This document shows positions 46,237 through 54,925 of a stretch of 64,000 nt of DNA, in pieces (positions within the stretch are counted from its first letter, which is position 1; each line of letters opens with the position of its first letter). This DNA is from Acinetobacter sp. BY419 (GTDB lineage Bacteria; Pseudomonadota; Gammaproteobacteria; Pseudomonadales; Moraxellaceae). The stretch covers positions 62,001 to 126,000 of the forward strand of contig NZ_JAGFXZ010000005.1 of assembly GCF_019038395.1 (NCBI RefSeq). Reading direction: 5' to 3'. The translations under genes and the position numbers were made by a program. A model generated the notes under the pieces. That model had not been told where the DNA came from. It searched no databases and saw nothing but the letters and a program-made list of their open reading frames with translations.

Positions 46237-47568
46237 ATGAGTTATTTTGGTACGGACGGTATACGTGGAAAGTTTGGCGAATTGCCGATTACCCCTGAGT
46301 TTGCCCTGAAACTGGGATTTGCTGCCGGTAAAGTTTTAAAACGTCATAGTAAAAAATCCAAACCACTGGTGGTCCTGGGTAAAGATACCCGTTTGTCTGG
46401 CTATATCCTGGAAGCCGCCTTGCAGGCAGGTTTAAATGCTGCCGGGGTGTATGTTCATCTTTTAGGTCCACTACCGACACCAGCGATTGCTCATCTGACC
46501 CGTGCCTTACATGCCAGCCTGGGAATTGTGATTTCCGCTTCGCATAATCCGTATTTTGACAATGGCATTAAGTTTTTCTCTGCAGATGGTAAAAAATTGC
46601 CAGATGCCTTACAAGAGGAAATTAATCAAGAACTTGATAAAGATATGGTCATTGAAGATACCGCAAACCTGGGTAAAAGTGTCCGGGTCAAAGATGCCAA
46701 TGGCCGCTATATTGAATTCTGTAAATCGACTTTCCCATATCATCTGGATCTGAATGATTTAACCATTGTGGTGGATTGTGCCAATGGTGCGGCCTATAAC
46801 GTCGGACCTGCGGTGTTCCGTGAACTGGGTGCCAAAGTCATTGCAATTCATGATGAACCGACGGGTTTAAACATTAACGACAATTGTGGTTCAACCCATC
46901 CTGAAAGCTTGCAACAGGCAGTGCTTGAGCATAAAGCGGATCTGGGGGTTGCTTTTGATGGCGATGCCGACCGTGTGGTCTTGGTGGATCAATACGGCAA
47001 ACTGATTGATGGCGACCATATTCTGTATATCTTGGCAACTCAAAGCTCAAAAAAACCGGCCGGGATTGTCGGGACTTTAATGAGTAATATGGCGCTGGAA
47101 CTGGCGCTAGAAAAAGCTCAAGTGCCATTATTACGTGCCAAAGTTGGCGACCGTTATGTATTACAGGGCCTGGAAGAAAATGGCTGGATCATTGGTGGTG
47201 AGCCTTCAGGTCATATTCTGACTTTGGACAAGAGCACCACAGGCGATGCGATTATTGCAGCACTGCAGGTCTTAACGGTGATGGTCGAACAGAAGAAAGC
47301 CCTACATGAACTTGTGGCTGACTTTAAACTGTTGCCAAATGTCCTGGTCAATGTACGTTTAGATGCCATGTTTGATCCTTATGCAGTGCCGGCGCTAGCA
47401 GCTGAATTCGAAAAAGCGGAACAGCAGCTTAAAGGCCGTGGCCGTTTATTGATTCGTAAATCAGGCACTGAACCCGTCATTCGGGTGATGGTCGAAGGTG
47501 ATGACCTAGCTGAAGTTACTACACTTGCAAATAGCTTGGCAGATGCTGTGCGTGCCAATGCTGCTTAA
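46237..47568 (+). CDS. glmM: Phosphoglucosamine mutase
   Basis: It converts glucosamine-6-P to glucosamine-1-P for UDP-GlcNAc. ATG 46237 gives the canonical start [20 protein letters not shown]; an in-frame codon at 46198 would add 13 unsupported residues. Phosphoserine is Ser102 in [16 protein letters not shown], the metal loop is [11 protein letters not shown], sugar loop GGEPSGHIL, and the phosphate loop [15 protein letters not shown]. Length is 443 aa. It heads a run of tightly spaced genes with pdxH and recJ. Confidence 0.96.
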   Translation: MSYFGTDGIRGKFGELPITPEFALKLGFAAGKVLKRHSKKSKPLVVLGKDTRLSGYILEAALQAGLNAAGVYVHLLGPLPTPAIAHLTRALHASLGIVISASHNPYFDNGIKFFSADGKKLPDALQEEINQELDKDMVIEDTANLGKSVRVKDANGRYIEFCKSTFPYHLDLNDLTIVVDCANGAAYNVGPAVFRELGAKVIAIHDEPTGLNINDNCGSTHPESLQQAVLEHKADLGVAFDGDADRVVLVDQYGKLIDGDHILYILATQSSKKPAGIVGTLMSNMALELALEKAQVPLLRAKVGDRYVLQGLEENGWIIGGEPSGHILTLDKSTTGDAIIAALQVLTVMVEQKKALHELVADFKLLPNVLVNVRLDAMFDPYAVPALAAEFEKAEQQLKGRGRLLIRKSGTEPVIRVMVEGDDLAEVTTLANSLADAVRANAA

Positions 47569-47579
47569 CGGGAGCATAA

Positions 47580-48239
47580 ATGATGAGTGATCTGATCAAG
47601 GATCTGAGTGAGCTACGCCTGAATTATGAAAAAGGCGAGTTGCAGGAACAGCAAGTCAACCCGAATCCGCATATGCAGTTCTTGCAATGGTTTAACCATG
47701 CGCTGGAAGCAAGATTACATGAACCCTATGCCATGGCGTTGGCGACAGCCAATGCACAAGGGCGTCCGCATGTGCGTACTGTATTGCTACGTGGAGCAAC
47801 TGAAGCGGGCTATGACTTTTATAGCAATTATGACAGTCAGAAAGGTCAGGATCTGGCTGAAAACCCTTATGCCGAGCTATTGTTTTACTGGCAGGATCAG
47901 GAGCGGCAGATTCGTATTTCGGGTCGTGTAATGAAAATCTCGGAAGAAGAGTCGACCGATTACTATCATAAACGCCCACGTGATAGCCAGATTGCTGCAC
48001 ATGTCAGTACGCCGCAAAGCGGGGTGATTGGCAGCCGGGAAGAGCTGCAACAGCGTTTCTGGGACTTGCATAATCAGGTCGCGAATCAGCAGCAGCTAGA
48101 TAAGCCGGTCTTCTGGGGTGGCTATCGTCTTGAGCCAGATTATTATGAATTCTGGCAAGGCCGTCCGAGCCGTTTACATGATCGTCTAAGTTATAGCAAA
48201 ACTGATGCTGGCTGGACTTTAGAGCGTTTAATGCCATAA
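47580..48239 (+). CDS. pdxH: Pyridoxine/pyridoxamine 5'-phosphate oxidase
   Basis: This FMN enzyme makes pyridoxal 5'-phosphate. The 219-aa protein has [41 protein letters not shown], and the C-terminal [25 protein letters not shown] that covers FMN and PLP contacts. Two adjacent ATG codons (47580, 47583) follow GGAG at 47571; the second has the better spacing (8 nt), so the protein may be 218 aa. It lies 11 bp after glmM and 2 bp before recJ. Confidence 0.95.
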   Translation: MMSDLIKDLSELRLNYEKGELQEQQVNPNPHMQFLQWFNHALEARLHEPYAMALATANAQGRPHVRTVLLRGATEAGYDFYSNYDSQKGQDLAENPYAELLFYWQDQERQIRISGRVMKISEEESTDYYHKRPRDSQIAAHVSTPQSGVIGSREELQQRFWDLHNQVANQQQLDKPVFWGGYRLEPDYYEFWQGRPSRLHDRLSYSKTDAGWTLERLMP

Positions 48240-48241
48240 CC

Positions 48242-49942
48242 ATGCAAAAACTGCAAATCAAACACCGGCCTTTCTTAACACGTCCTGAAGCTTTTCAGGG
48301 CGTCCCTGCATTTGTGGCCGAGATTCTGGCCCGCCGCGGAGTAGAATCCGAGCAGGAGCTGGAACTCAAGCTCAAGTATCTGCTGGCCCCGATCATGAAA
48401 GGACTCCCTGAAGCGATTCAGCTGATAGACCAAGCCATAGATAGCGGCAAAAAAATTGTCATTGTCGGTGATTATGATGCTGATGGCGCGACCAGTACTG
48501 CACTTATGGTCTTAGCCTTGCGGGATATGGGTGCCAATGTCGAGTATCTGGTTCCTGACCGCTTTAAATATGGCTATGGTTTGACTGCGGCCATTGCAGA
48601 TCTGGCTTTTGTCAATTTCACCCCTGATTTACTGATTACCGTGGACAATGGGATTTCTAGTCATGAGGGTGTGAAACAGGCACAGGATCACGGCATGCAG
48701 GTGATCATTACCGATCACCATCTGACCACCAAGCTGACACCAGAAGCCGAAGCGGTGGTCAATCCCAATCAGCTGGGTTGTGACTTTCCGAGCAAAGCCT
48801 TGGCCGGGGTCGGGGTGGCTTTTTACGTACTGGCCAATCTGGCCACCCATCGCAAGAAACTGGGAAAATCAACCAGCTCAATTACCAACTATCTCGATCT
48901 GGTGGCGCTCGGTACTTATGCCGATGTCGCGAGTCTGGACTATAACAACCGGATTCTGGTCGATGCAGGTCTGAAGCGGATCCAACAGGGACAGTGCCGT
49001 GCTGGAATCAGCGCACTCCTTGACATTGCAAAACGTGATCCGGCTGGTCTGAAGGCTCAAGATTTGGGCTTTGTTCTGGGACCGCGGATTAATGCGGCTG
49101 GACGGATGGAAACCATGGACATCGGCATTGAATGTCTGCTGGCTCCTGATCTGGCAACGGCCTATCCACTGGCTGAACAGCTGAATCAGCTCAATGTCGA
49201 ACGCCGTCAGGTGGAAGGAAAAATCAAGCAGGAAGCCCTGGTTGAGCTGGATAAAATTAAGTTTGATGAAACTGAACTGCCTGCTGCGCTGATCATGTTT
49301 GAACAGCATTGGCATCAGGGAGTAATCGGGATTGTGGCTGGACGGTTGAAAGAGCAGTTTCATCGGCCGAGTATTGTCTTTGCTGCGGATCAGGATGGCG
49401 TTCATATCAAAGGTTCGGCACGTTCGATTGAAGGCATTCATATCCGTGATGCGATTGAACAGGTGGCGGAGCAATATCCATATTTAGTCAGTCATTTTGG
49501 TGGACACGCAGCAGCAGCGGGTTTAACCCTGAAAAAAGAAAATTTCGCTGAGTTTAAGCAGGTCTTTGAAGCCCTCATTGGTGCGATGGATGAGGATTTA
49601 TTTACTGCAACTTTATGGACAGATGGAGAACTGCCAGGCTCCGCTTTTCAAATTGAGACAGTCGATTTATTGCAGAATTTAAGTCCTTGGGGGCAAAAAT
49701 TTCCCCAACCGATTTTTGATGGTGTGTTTAAAATCATGGACTATCGCTGGCTCAAAGATGTCCATCTTAAATTACGCGTGGCTTTGGAGAATGGCCAGAT
49801 TGTGGATGCGATTGCCTTTAATGCAGCGGATAAATATAGTTTTGACCCGATGAAAGATACGCGTTTGGTCTATGAACTGGATAAAAATGTCTTTAATGGT
49901 AATGTCAGCCTGCAGATGCGGATTATCCATTTAGAACAATAG
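48242..49942 (+). CDS. recJ: Single-stranded-DNA exonuclease RecJ
   Basis: This 5'-3' ssDNA exonuclease serves recombination and mismatch repair. In 566 aa: DHH-family motifs VIVGDYDADGATSTAL (motif I), LLITVDNGISS, and IITDHHL, then the DHHA1 region with FVLGPRINAAGRM and SHFGGHAAAAGLTL, and a C-terminal OB-like domain (LWTDGELPGSAFQIETVDLL onward). Length matches E. coli RecJ. The start is 2 bp after the pdxH stop, so it is probably translated by coupling. Confidence 0.96.
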   Translation: MQKLQIKHRPFLTRPEAFQGVPAFVAEILARRGVESEQELELKLKYLLAPIMKGLPEAIQLIDQAIDSGKKIVIVGDYDADGATSTALMVLALRDMGANVEYLVPDRFKYGYGLTAAIADLAFVNFTPDLLITVDNGISSHEGVKQAQDHGMQVIITDHHLTTKLTPEAEAVVNPNQLGCDFPSKALAGVGVAFYVLANLATHRKKLGKSTSSITNYLDLVALGTYADVASLDYNNRILVDAGLKRIQQGQCRAGISALLDIAKRDPAGLKAQDLGFVLGPRINAAGRMETMDIGIECLLAPDLATAYPLAEQLNQLNVERRQVEGKIKQEALVELDKIKFDETELPAALIMFEQHWHQGVIGIVAGRLKEQFHRPSIVFAADQDGVHIKGSARSIEGIHIRDAIEQVAEQYPYLVSHFGGHAAAAGLTLKKENFAEFKQVFEALIGAMDEDLFTATLWTDGELPGSAFQIETVDLLQNLSPWGQKFPQPIFDGVFKIMDYRWLKDVHLKLRVALENGQIVDAIAFNAADKYSFDPMKDTRLVYELDKNVFNGNVSLQMRIIHLEQ

Positions 49943-49947
49943 GCCAT

Positions 49948-49975
49948 AAAAAACCGCTCAATCGAGCGGTTTTTG
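49948..49975. terminator. Bidirectional terminator between recJ and the first porin gene
   Basis: AAAAAACCGCTC-AATC-GAGCGGTTTTT, shared by the convergent genes. Confidence 0.92.
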
Positions 49976-49993
49976 TATTTTTAAGCGGAGTGA

Positions 49994-50740
49994 TTAGAAG
50001 CGGTATGCACCACGTACAGCAAAGACATTGCCAACATCAGCAAAATCGATCGAGCCTTCTAGGCTGACTTGCTGATTAAAGAATTTCTTGGCACGAATTT
50101 GGAAAGTATCATCTAAACTATCATCTCTATATCCAAGACCAACACTAAATGTTTTATCTAGATATAAGTCAGTGCCTAAATTGAATGCCTCATCATTAGC
50201 AAAAGTAACACCACCTTCAAAGTTCATTTCATACTGACCGACTTGTGTTACGTATTTGGCACGTAAAGTTGGATCAACATCGTCACTATCATCATTATCG
50301 TAACCCGCTAAACCAGCGGCGATAAGCAAACCAGAAACAGGTAAATAACCTAATTCTGCTTTATAAAATGTGGTGTCAGCATCACCAATTGGTGTATCAA
50401 TAGATGATTGCCCAATTAACCCACTTACGTAGAAGTCTGAGTTTGGGACAAAATATTCAACTCCTACACCGAATGTAGTGACATCGATTGCATCGTAATC
50501 GAAATAAGAAAGCTCTGCATTAATATTGCTCGCACGGTTTAAGAACGCAGCTTCATTAAGAGGCGAGTTTTTCACTTGAACTGGATTGAAATAATAAGTT
50601 CCATCAATTGCAAAACCAGTAGACGTATCCCCATTGTCCGGATCTACCAGAGCAATCGTACCACCGATTTCAGCTTGATAGGCATGTGCAGTTCCTAGGC
50701 TAGCAATAAGTGCTGTAGCAAGAGCAAGTTTCTTAAGCAT
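49994..50740 (-). CDS. Omp33-36-like porin (copy 1)
   Basis: This 248-aa outer-membrane protein has a signal peptide (MLKKLALATALIASLGTAHA) and mature start YQAEIGGTIALVDPDNGDTS. The motif GTYYFNPVQVKNSPLNEAAFLNRAS corresponds to the GTYYLKNV...GPLAEAAFLNQAS region of A. baumannii Omp33-36 as I recall it. Also VGVEYFVPNSDFYVSG and DVDPTLRAKYVT; it ends FAVRGAYRF. Asp-rich composition is typical. It is a tandem paralogue of the gene at 50917-51696. AGAGAG lies before the ATG. Substrate unknown; Omp33-36 conducts water and has virulence roles in A. baumannii. Confidence 0.8.
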   Translation of the reverse strand: MLKKLALATALIASLGTAHAYQAEIGGTIALVDPDNGDTSTGFAIDGTYYFNPVQVKNSPLNEAAFLNRASNINAELSYFDYDAIDVTTFGVGVEYFVPNSDFYVSGLIGQSSIDTPIGDADTTFYKAELGYLPVSGLLIAAGLAGYDNDDSDDVDPTLRAKYVTQVGQYEMNFEGGVTFANDEAFNLGTDLYLDKTFSVGLGYRDDSLDDTFQIRAKKFFNQQVSLEGSIDFADVGNVFAVRGAYRF

Positions 50741-50860
50741 TTAGATTTCTCTCTTTGTTATAAAAATATAACTGTTTAACTAACAGTTGTAACAAATTGT
50801 ACGTTTTATATTCGCCCCGTCAATGTGCAAAAATATTTAAATGCTAGTTAAAAGTGCAAT

Positions 50861-50890
50861 AAAAAAACCCATCCGAAGATGGGTTTTTTT
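50861..50890 (-). terminator. Terminator of porin copy 2
   Basis: AAAAAACCCATC-CGAA-GATGGGTTTTTT, 26 nt downstream of the minus-strand gene, separating the two porin genes into independent transcripts. Confidence 0.92.
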
Positions 50891-50916
50891 ATGAATGACT
50901 GCTCTGTGGTTTTAGC

Positions 50917-51696
50917 TTAGAAGCGGTATTTCGCTGCTACACCAAAAGAGTTGTAGTCATTATTAAATTGTTCACCAAAGCCTACACGGCCTTCCAAGCT
51001 CACTTGCTGGTTAATGAACTTACGCGCATTGATACCAAATTCGCTTTTGTCTGTAATATCATTGTTATGATAATCAGCACCGACACTCAAGGTTTTGTTG
51101 ATGAAATAATCTGCTGCCAGATTGTATTCATCTAGATCACCGAACGCTGCACCTGCTTCCAGGTTAATGTCTTTACCGTTGCTTAATGTGGTCACGTATT
51201 TAGCACGAAGTGTTGGATCTACGCCGTCATCGTTGTCGTTATCCCAACCTTTCAGACCTGCAGCAATCAATAAACCTGGAGCTGGTAGATAACCGACTTC
51301 AGCCGCATAGGTGGTTAAATCATTTTCGAAATCATCATTGTCTTTCAAATCATGACCATTGACGCTACCGCTTAAGTAGAAGTCAGAATTTGGTACAAAG
51401 TATTCAACACCTACGCCATAACGATGCGCGTCATTATCACCAATTTCATTATATTGATATTGCGCACTAACGTTGCTTGCACGGTCAAGGAATGCCGCTT
51501 CTGCTAATGGTGCATTACGAGTTTGAACTGGATTGAAGTAATAGGTACCATCGACACCGAAAGAACCGCTGGTTCCACCGTGGTCCGGATCAATTACTCC
51601 CGCTGATCCACCAATTTCAGCTTGATACGCATGTGCTGCTGTACCAGTCATTGCTATTGCTGAAAGTAGTGCTGAAGCAATTGCTAATTTTTTCAT
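50917..51696 (-). CDS. Omp33-36-like porin (copy 2)
   Basis: This 259-aa paralogue of the downstream porin shares YQAEIGG, GTYYFNPVQ, AAFLDRASNVS, VGVEYFVPNSDFYLSG, GYLPAPGLLIAAGLKGWDND and VDPTLRAKYVT. It has a signal peptide (MKKLAIASALLSAIAMTGTAAHA) and ends FGVAAKYRF. It is slightly longer through an Asp/Asn-rich loop (NGHDLKDNDDFENDLTT), as expected for a surface loop. AGGGGTAATAACC holds its ribosome site. Each copy has its own leader and terminator, so they can be regulated separately. Confidence 0.8.
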   Translation of the reverse strand: MKKLAIASALLSAIAMTGTAAHAYQAEIGGSAGVIDPDHGGTSGSFGVDGTYYFNPVQTRNAPLAEAAFLDRASNVSAQYQYNEIGDNDAHRYGVGVEYFVPNSDFYLSGSVNGHDLKDNDDFENDLTTYAAEVGYLPAPGLLIAAGLKGWDNDNDDGVDPTLRAKYVTTLSNGKDINLEAGAAFGDLDEYNLAADYFINKTLSVGADYHNNDITDKSEFGINARKFINQQVSLEGRVGFGEQFNNDYNSFGVAAKYRF

Positions 51697-52193
51697 GGTT
51701 ATTACCCCTAAAATGGTTAATCTAAATATACACTTTTTGTTACAACTTTAAGTGTAGACCAATTCCAAAGATCGTCAATCACAGGAAAGTTACCGCAATG
51801 TGAATAGCGTAATCTTATGTAATTTTCTCTAAATAAGTCACTGAATAATAAAGGTAAATTTATAATGTAGTGTTTTATTAAAACTGTGTGGATATTGTAG
51901 AGTGTGCTGAAATTGCTACTTTTTATTTGTTTTAGTATATTTTTTAAAAATAAAAATCTATCCACGGCTATTCAGGAATGAGCAAAGGTAGCAGCAAAAA
52001 AATAATAGAAACTCTTAAATAAAAAAACGACTAATAAACTGATTGCAGGCGGCACTGGGCGCTATAAATAAGTCCTAAGAATACATCATTTGAACTTTTA
52101 GCCAGCACTGAGGACCCTCAAACTGCAAAAAAAGACTGTGCTATAATATCGGGCTAAATAATTTGTGCCCAATTCTGATTGAGAGTAATTCAC
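51697..52193 (+). promoter_or_regulatory. Intergenic region with extended -10 promoter of prfB
   Basis: TGCTATAAT at 52139-52147 is an extended -10 element 47 nt before the prfB start; no strong -35 is seen. The left part (51697-51970) is very AT-rich and should carry the promoter of porin copy 2 on the minus strand. An 82-codon minus-strand frame there has no support. Nothing else is visible. Confidence 0.5.
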
Positions 52194-53289
52194 GTGGAAA
52201 TTAATCCGTATCTAAACCAATTAAAAGACTTAAACGAACGTGGTCAAACACTACGGGGGTATCTTTGACTACGATCTGAAAAAAGAGCGTTTAGAAGAAG
52301 TCCTGCGTGAATTAGAAGATCCAACCATCTGGAATGACCAGAGTCGTGCCCAGGCGATGGCCAAAGAAAAAGGCGAGCTTGAAAACGTGTTAAATGTGCT
52401 GGACGGTTTAAGTACCCAGCTTGAAGATGCACAGGCTTTGCTTGATCTGGCAGTGGAAGCCGATGATGAAAGCTTATTAGAAGATGTACAGGCTGAACTG
52501 AGCACGGCTGAAACAGAACTGGCCAAGCTTGAATTCCGTCGGATGTTTAATAATCCGATGGACCCAAATCCTTGTTATCTGGAAATTCAGGCCGGTTCAG
52601 GCGGTACAGAAGCTCAGGACTGGGCTTCAATGTTAATGCGGATGTACCTACGCTGGATTGAACGCCATGGCTTTAAAGCAGAAATCATGGAAGAGTCAGA
52701 CGGCGATGTCGCAGGGCTTAAATCGGCGACCATCCGTGTAGATGGTGAATATGCCTACGGCTGGTTACGTACAGAATCTGGGGTGCACCGGTTAGTGCGT
52801 AAATCGCCATTTGACTCGGGTAACCGTCGTCATACTTCGTTCTCGGCGGTGTTTGTTTCACCTGAAGTCGATGACAATATCGAAATTGAAATCAACCCTG
52901 CCGATGTTCGTACTGATACCTATCGTGCCTCGGGTGCGGGTGGTCAGCATATTAACAAAACAGATTCTGCTGTACGTTTAACCCATGCTCCGACCGGAAT
53001 TGTGGTGGCCTGCCAGAACCAGCGTTCGCAACATGCCAACCGTGACCATGCCTGGAAGCAGTTACGTGCCAAACTTTATGAACGTGAAATGCAAATTCGT
53101 AATGATGCTGCAAAAGCGCTGGAAGATACCAAGTCTGATATCGGCTGGGGCAGCCAGATCCGTTCATACGTCCTCGATGATTCGCGGATTAAAGACTTAC
53201 GTACCAGTGTGGAAAGCTCGAATACCGGCGCGGTTCTGGATGGTGATCTGGATAAATTTATCGAAGCAAGCTTGAAACAGGGCTTGTAA
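52194..53289 (+). CDS. prfB: Peptide chain release factor 2 with programmed +1 frameshift
   Basis: RF2 terminates at UGA and UAA. Translation starts at GTG 52194 (GAGAG 8 nt upstream) and reads 24 codons to CTT followed by in-frame TGA (52266-52268). A +1 slip at CTTTGAC continues from GAC 52267, giving 364 aa. The site CGGGGGTATCTTTGAC, with its internal Shine-Dalgarno-like GGGGG, equals the E. coli one, so autoregulation by RF2 level is conserved. The tripeptide SPF (204-206) reads the stop codon and GGQ (249-251) triggers hydrolysis. lysS, often next to prfB elsewhere, is absent here. Confidence 0.96.
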
Positions 53290-53337
53290 GAAGTCATTTG
53301 AATAGCTGGCGTAACCAAGCTTGTACAGACTAAGACT

Positions 53338-53385
53338 TTTATATCTAAATTTATCGATATATAAATCGGAAAATTACGATATAAT
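53338..53385 (+). promoter_or_regulatory. Candidate promoter/operator of the ArsR-OYE pair
   Basis: The inverted repeat TTTATAT-N14-ATATAAA (53338-53344, 53359-53365) precedes a TATAAT -10 element (53380-53385). ATCGATAT and TACGATAT also recur. The position suits autorepression by the downstream ArsR-type regulator. Confidence 0.45.
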
Positions 53386-53436
53386 AGTTTCAAATGCTGA
53401 ACCAAGTTTTGTTGCGCCACGAATTGTGATGTACCT

Positions 53437-53736
53437 ATGGACCTTGATCTAATTTTTAAAGCCTTAGCCAACCCGATACGTCGGCAGATTCTGGAATGGT
53501 TGAAATCGCCAGAACAATATCTGTCTGCAGAAGAGTGTGGCGGCTTTCAACGTGGGGTCTGTGCAGGGCAGATTGAAAAGTTAGGACAAGTTTCTCAGTC
53601 CACCATGTCTAATCATTTGTCTGTATTACAGCAGGCCGGGTTAATTACCGCGACCAAGCATGGACAATGGTCTTATTTCTCGCGCAATGAAGCCTTGATT
53701 CAGCAATATATCGAACATATACAACAACACCTTTAA
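53437..53736 (+). CDS. ArsR-family transcriptional regulator
   Basis: This 99-aa winged-helix repressor has FKALANPIRRQILEWL at residues 7-22 and the recognition helix QSTMSNHLSVLQQAGLI at 54-70. The metal ligands of ArsR/SmtB (ELCVC box or alpha5 His) are missing; instead C34 and C42 flank a Gly-rich insert (EECGGFQRGVCAGQ), so thiol-based sensing of electrophiles or quinones is an attractive guess. It lies 21 bp before an old yellow enzyme gene, its likely target, and presumably represses the pair. The start is ATG without a strong ribosome site. Confidence 0.85.
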   Translation: MDLDLIFKALANPIRRQILEWLKSPEQYLSAEECGGFQRGVCAGQIEKLGQVSQSTMSNHLSVLQQAGLITATKHGQWSYFSRNEALIQQYIEHIQQHL

Positions 53737-53757
53737 ATTTAACAGGTGGGAGTAACG

Positions 53758-54843
53758 ATGGCTGAATTAAATTCTCCTTTAACGCTAGGCGCGTTAGAAC
53801 TTAAAAACCGTGTCATCATGGCACCGTTAACCCGTAGCCGTGCAACCGATGACCGCGTACCGACGCCAATGATGGCCGAATACTATGCGCAACGTGCAAG
53901 TGCAGGTTTAATCATTTCCGAAGCTACGGTGATTTCTGAAGAAGCCAATGGTTACCGTAATACACCGGGACTTTTTACTGATGCACAGGTAGAAGGCTGG
54001 CAGCAGGTCACTCAAGCAGTGCATGACAAAGGTGGCCTGATTGTGGCTCAGCTTTGGCATGTGGGCCGTGTGTCTGATCCAGAATTACTCAACGGGGAAA
54101 CCCCGGTTTCGGCGAGCAGTGTGCAACAGGCAGGTCATGTCAGTTTGCTGCGCCCTAAACGACCTTATGTATTGCCGCGTCCGCTGGAAATTTCAGAAAT
54201 TCATGCGATTACCGAACAATATAAGCAGGCAGCAATCCGAGCCAAAACAGCCGGTTTTGATGGGGTTGAGCTGCACGCAGCCAATGGTTACCTGATTGAC
54301 CAGTTCCTGCAAACCAAGACCAACCAGCGTGAAGATGAATATGGTGGCCCAGTTGAAAACCGTGCCCGTTTCCTGCTGGAAGTCATGGATGCACTGATTG
54401 AAGTCTGGGGGGCAGACCGTGTCGGTGTCCATCTGGCACCGCGTGGCGATGAACACGATATGGGCGACAATGATCCACGTGAAACCTTCGGCTATGTCAT
54501 GGAACAGTTGGGCAAACGCCAGATCGCATTTTTCTTTACCCGTGAATACCTGGCGGAAGACAGCATTTCAGAGTATATGAAGCAGCGTTCAAACGGTGTG
54601 CCGTATATTGCCAATATGCGTTTAAGCCGTGAAGATGCGATTGAATTACTAGCTTCAGGCAAAGCAGACGCGGTATCTTTTGGTAAGGCTTATATTGCCA
54701 ATCCGGATCTGTATGAGCGTCTGCTCGAAGATGCACCGCTGAACGAACTGAAGCTGGAAAATATGATCGGCAGCCAGGCAGCTGAAGGGTATATTGATTA
54801 TCCGACCCTAGCTGAAGCAGAAGCTTTAACTACTGCAGAATAA
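53758..54843 (+). CDS. Old yellow enzyme family alkene reductase (NemA-like)
   Basis: This FMN enzyme reduces activated C=C bonds such as N-ethylmaleimide, enones and nitro compounds with NAD(P)H. ATG 53758 follows GGGAG; the protein of 361 aa starts MAELNSPLTLGALELKNRVIMAPLTRSRA. FMN and substrate residues are in VAQLWHVGRVSDP and VELHAANGYLIDQFLQ (the His/Asn pair), NRARFLLEVMDALI, and SFGKAYIANPDLYERL. It is co-transcribed with the ArsR regulator. E. coli nemA is controlled instead by the TetR-type NemR, so control differs. Confidence 0.9.
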   Translation: MAELNSPLTLGALELKNRVIMAPLTRSRATDDRVPTPMMAEYYAQRASAGLIISEATVISEEANGYRNTPGLFTDAQVEGWQQVTQAVHDKGGLIVAQLWHVGRVSDPELLNGETPVSASSVQQAGHVSLLRPKRPYVLPRPLEISEIHAITEQYKQAAIRAKTAGFDGVELHAANGYLIDQFLQTKTNQREDEYGGPVENRARFLLEVMDALIEVWGADRVGVHLAPRGDEHDMGDNDPRETFGYVMEQLGKRQIAFFFTREYLAEDSISEYMKQRSNGVPYIANMRLSREDAIELLASGKADAVSFGKAYIANPDLYERLLEDAPLNELKLENMIGSQAAEGYIDYPTLAEAEALTTAE

Positions 54844-54925
54844 TCTAAAAATGAGCCACATTGATTAACATGTCGATGTGGCTCTGCTATATTCTGCCCA
54901 TTGAATCTTTGGACAGGGGCGCAAT

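Noticed and set aside
48878-49474. 198-codon frame antisense to recJ
   Set aside because: Fully inside recJ; no independent signals.
51717-51965. 82-codon minus-strand frame upstream of porin copy 2
   Set aside because: Very AT-rich, no ribosome site, overlaps the expected porin promoter.
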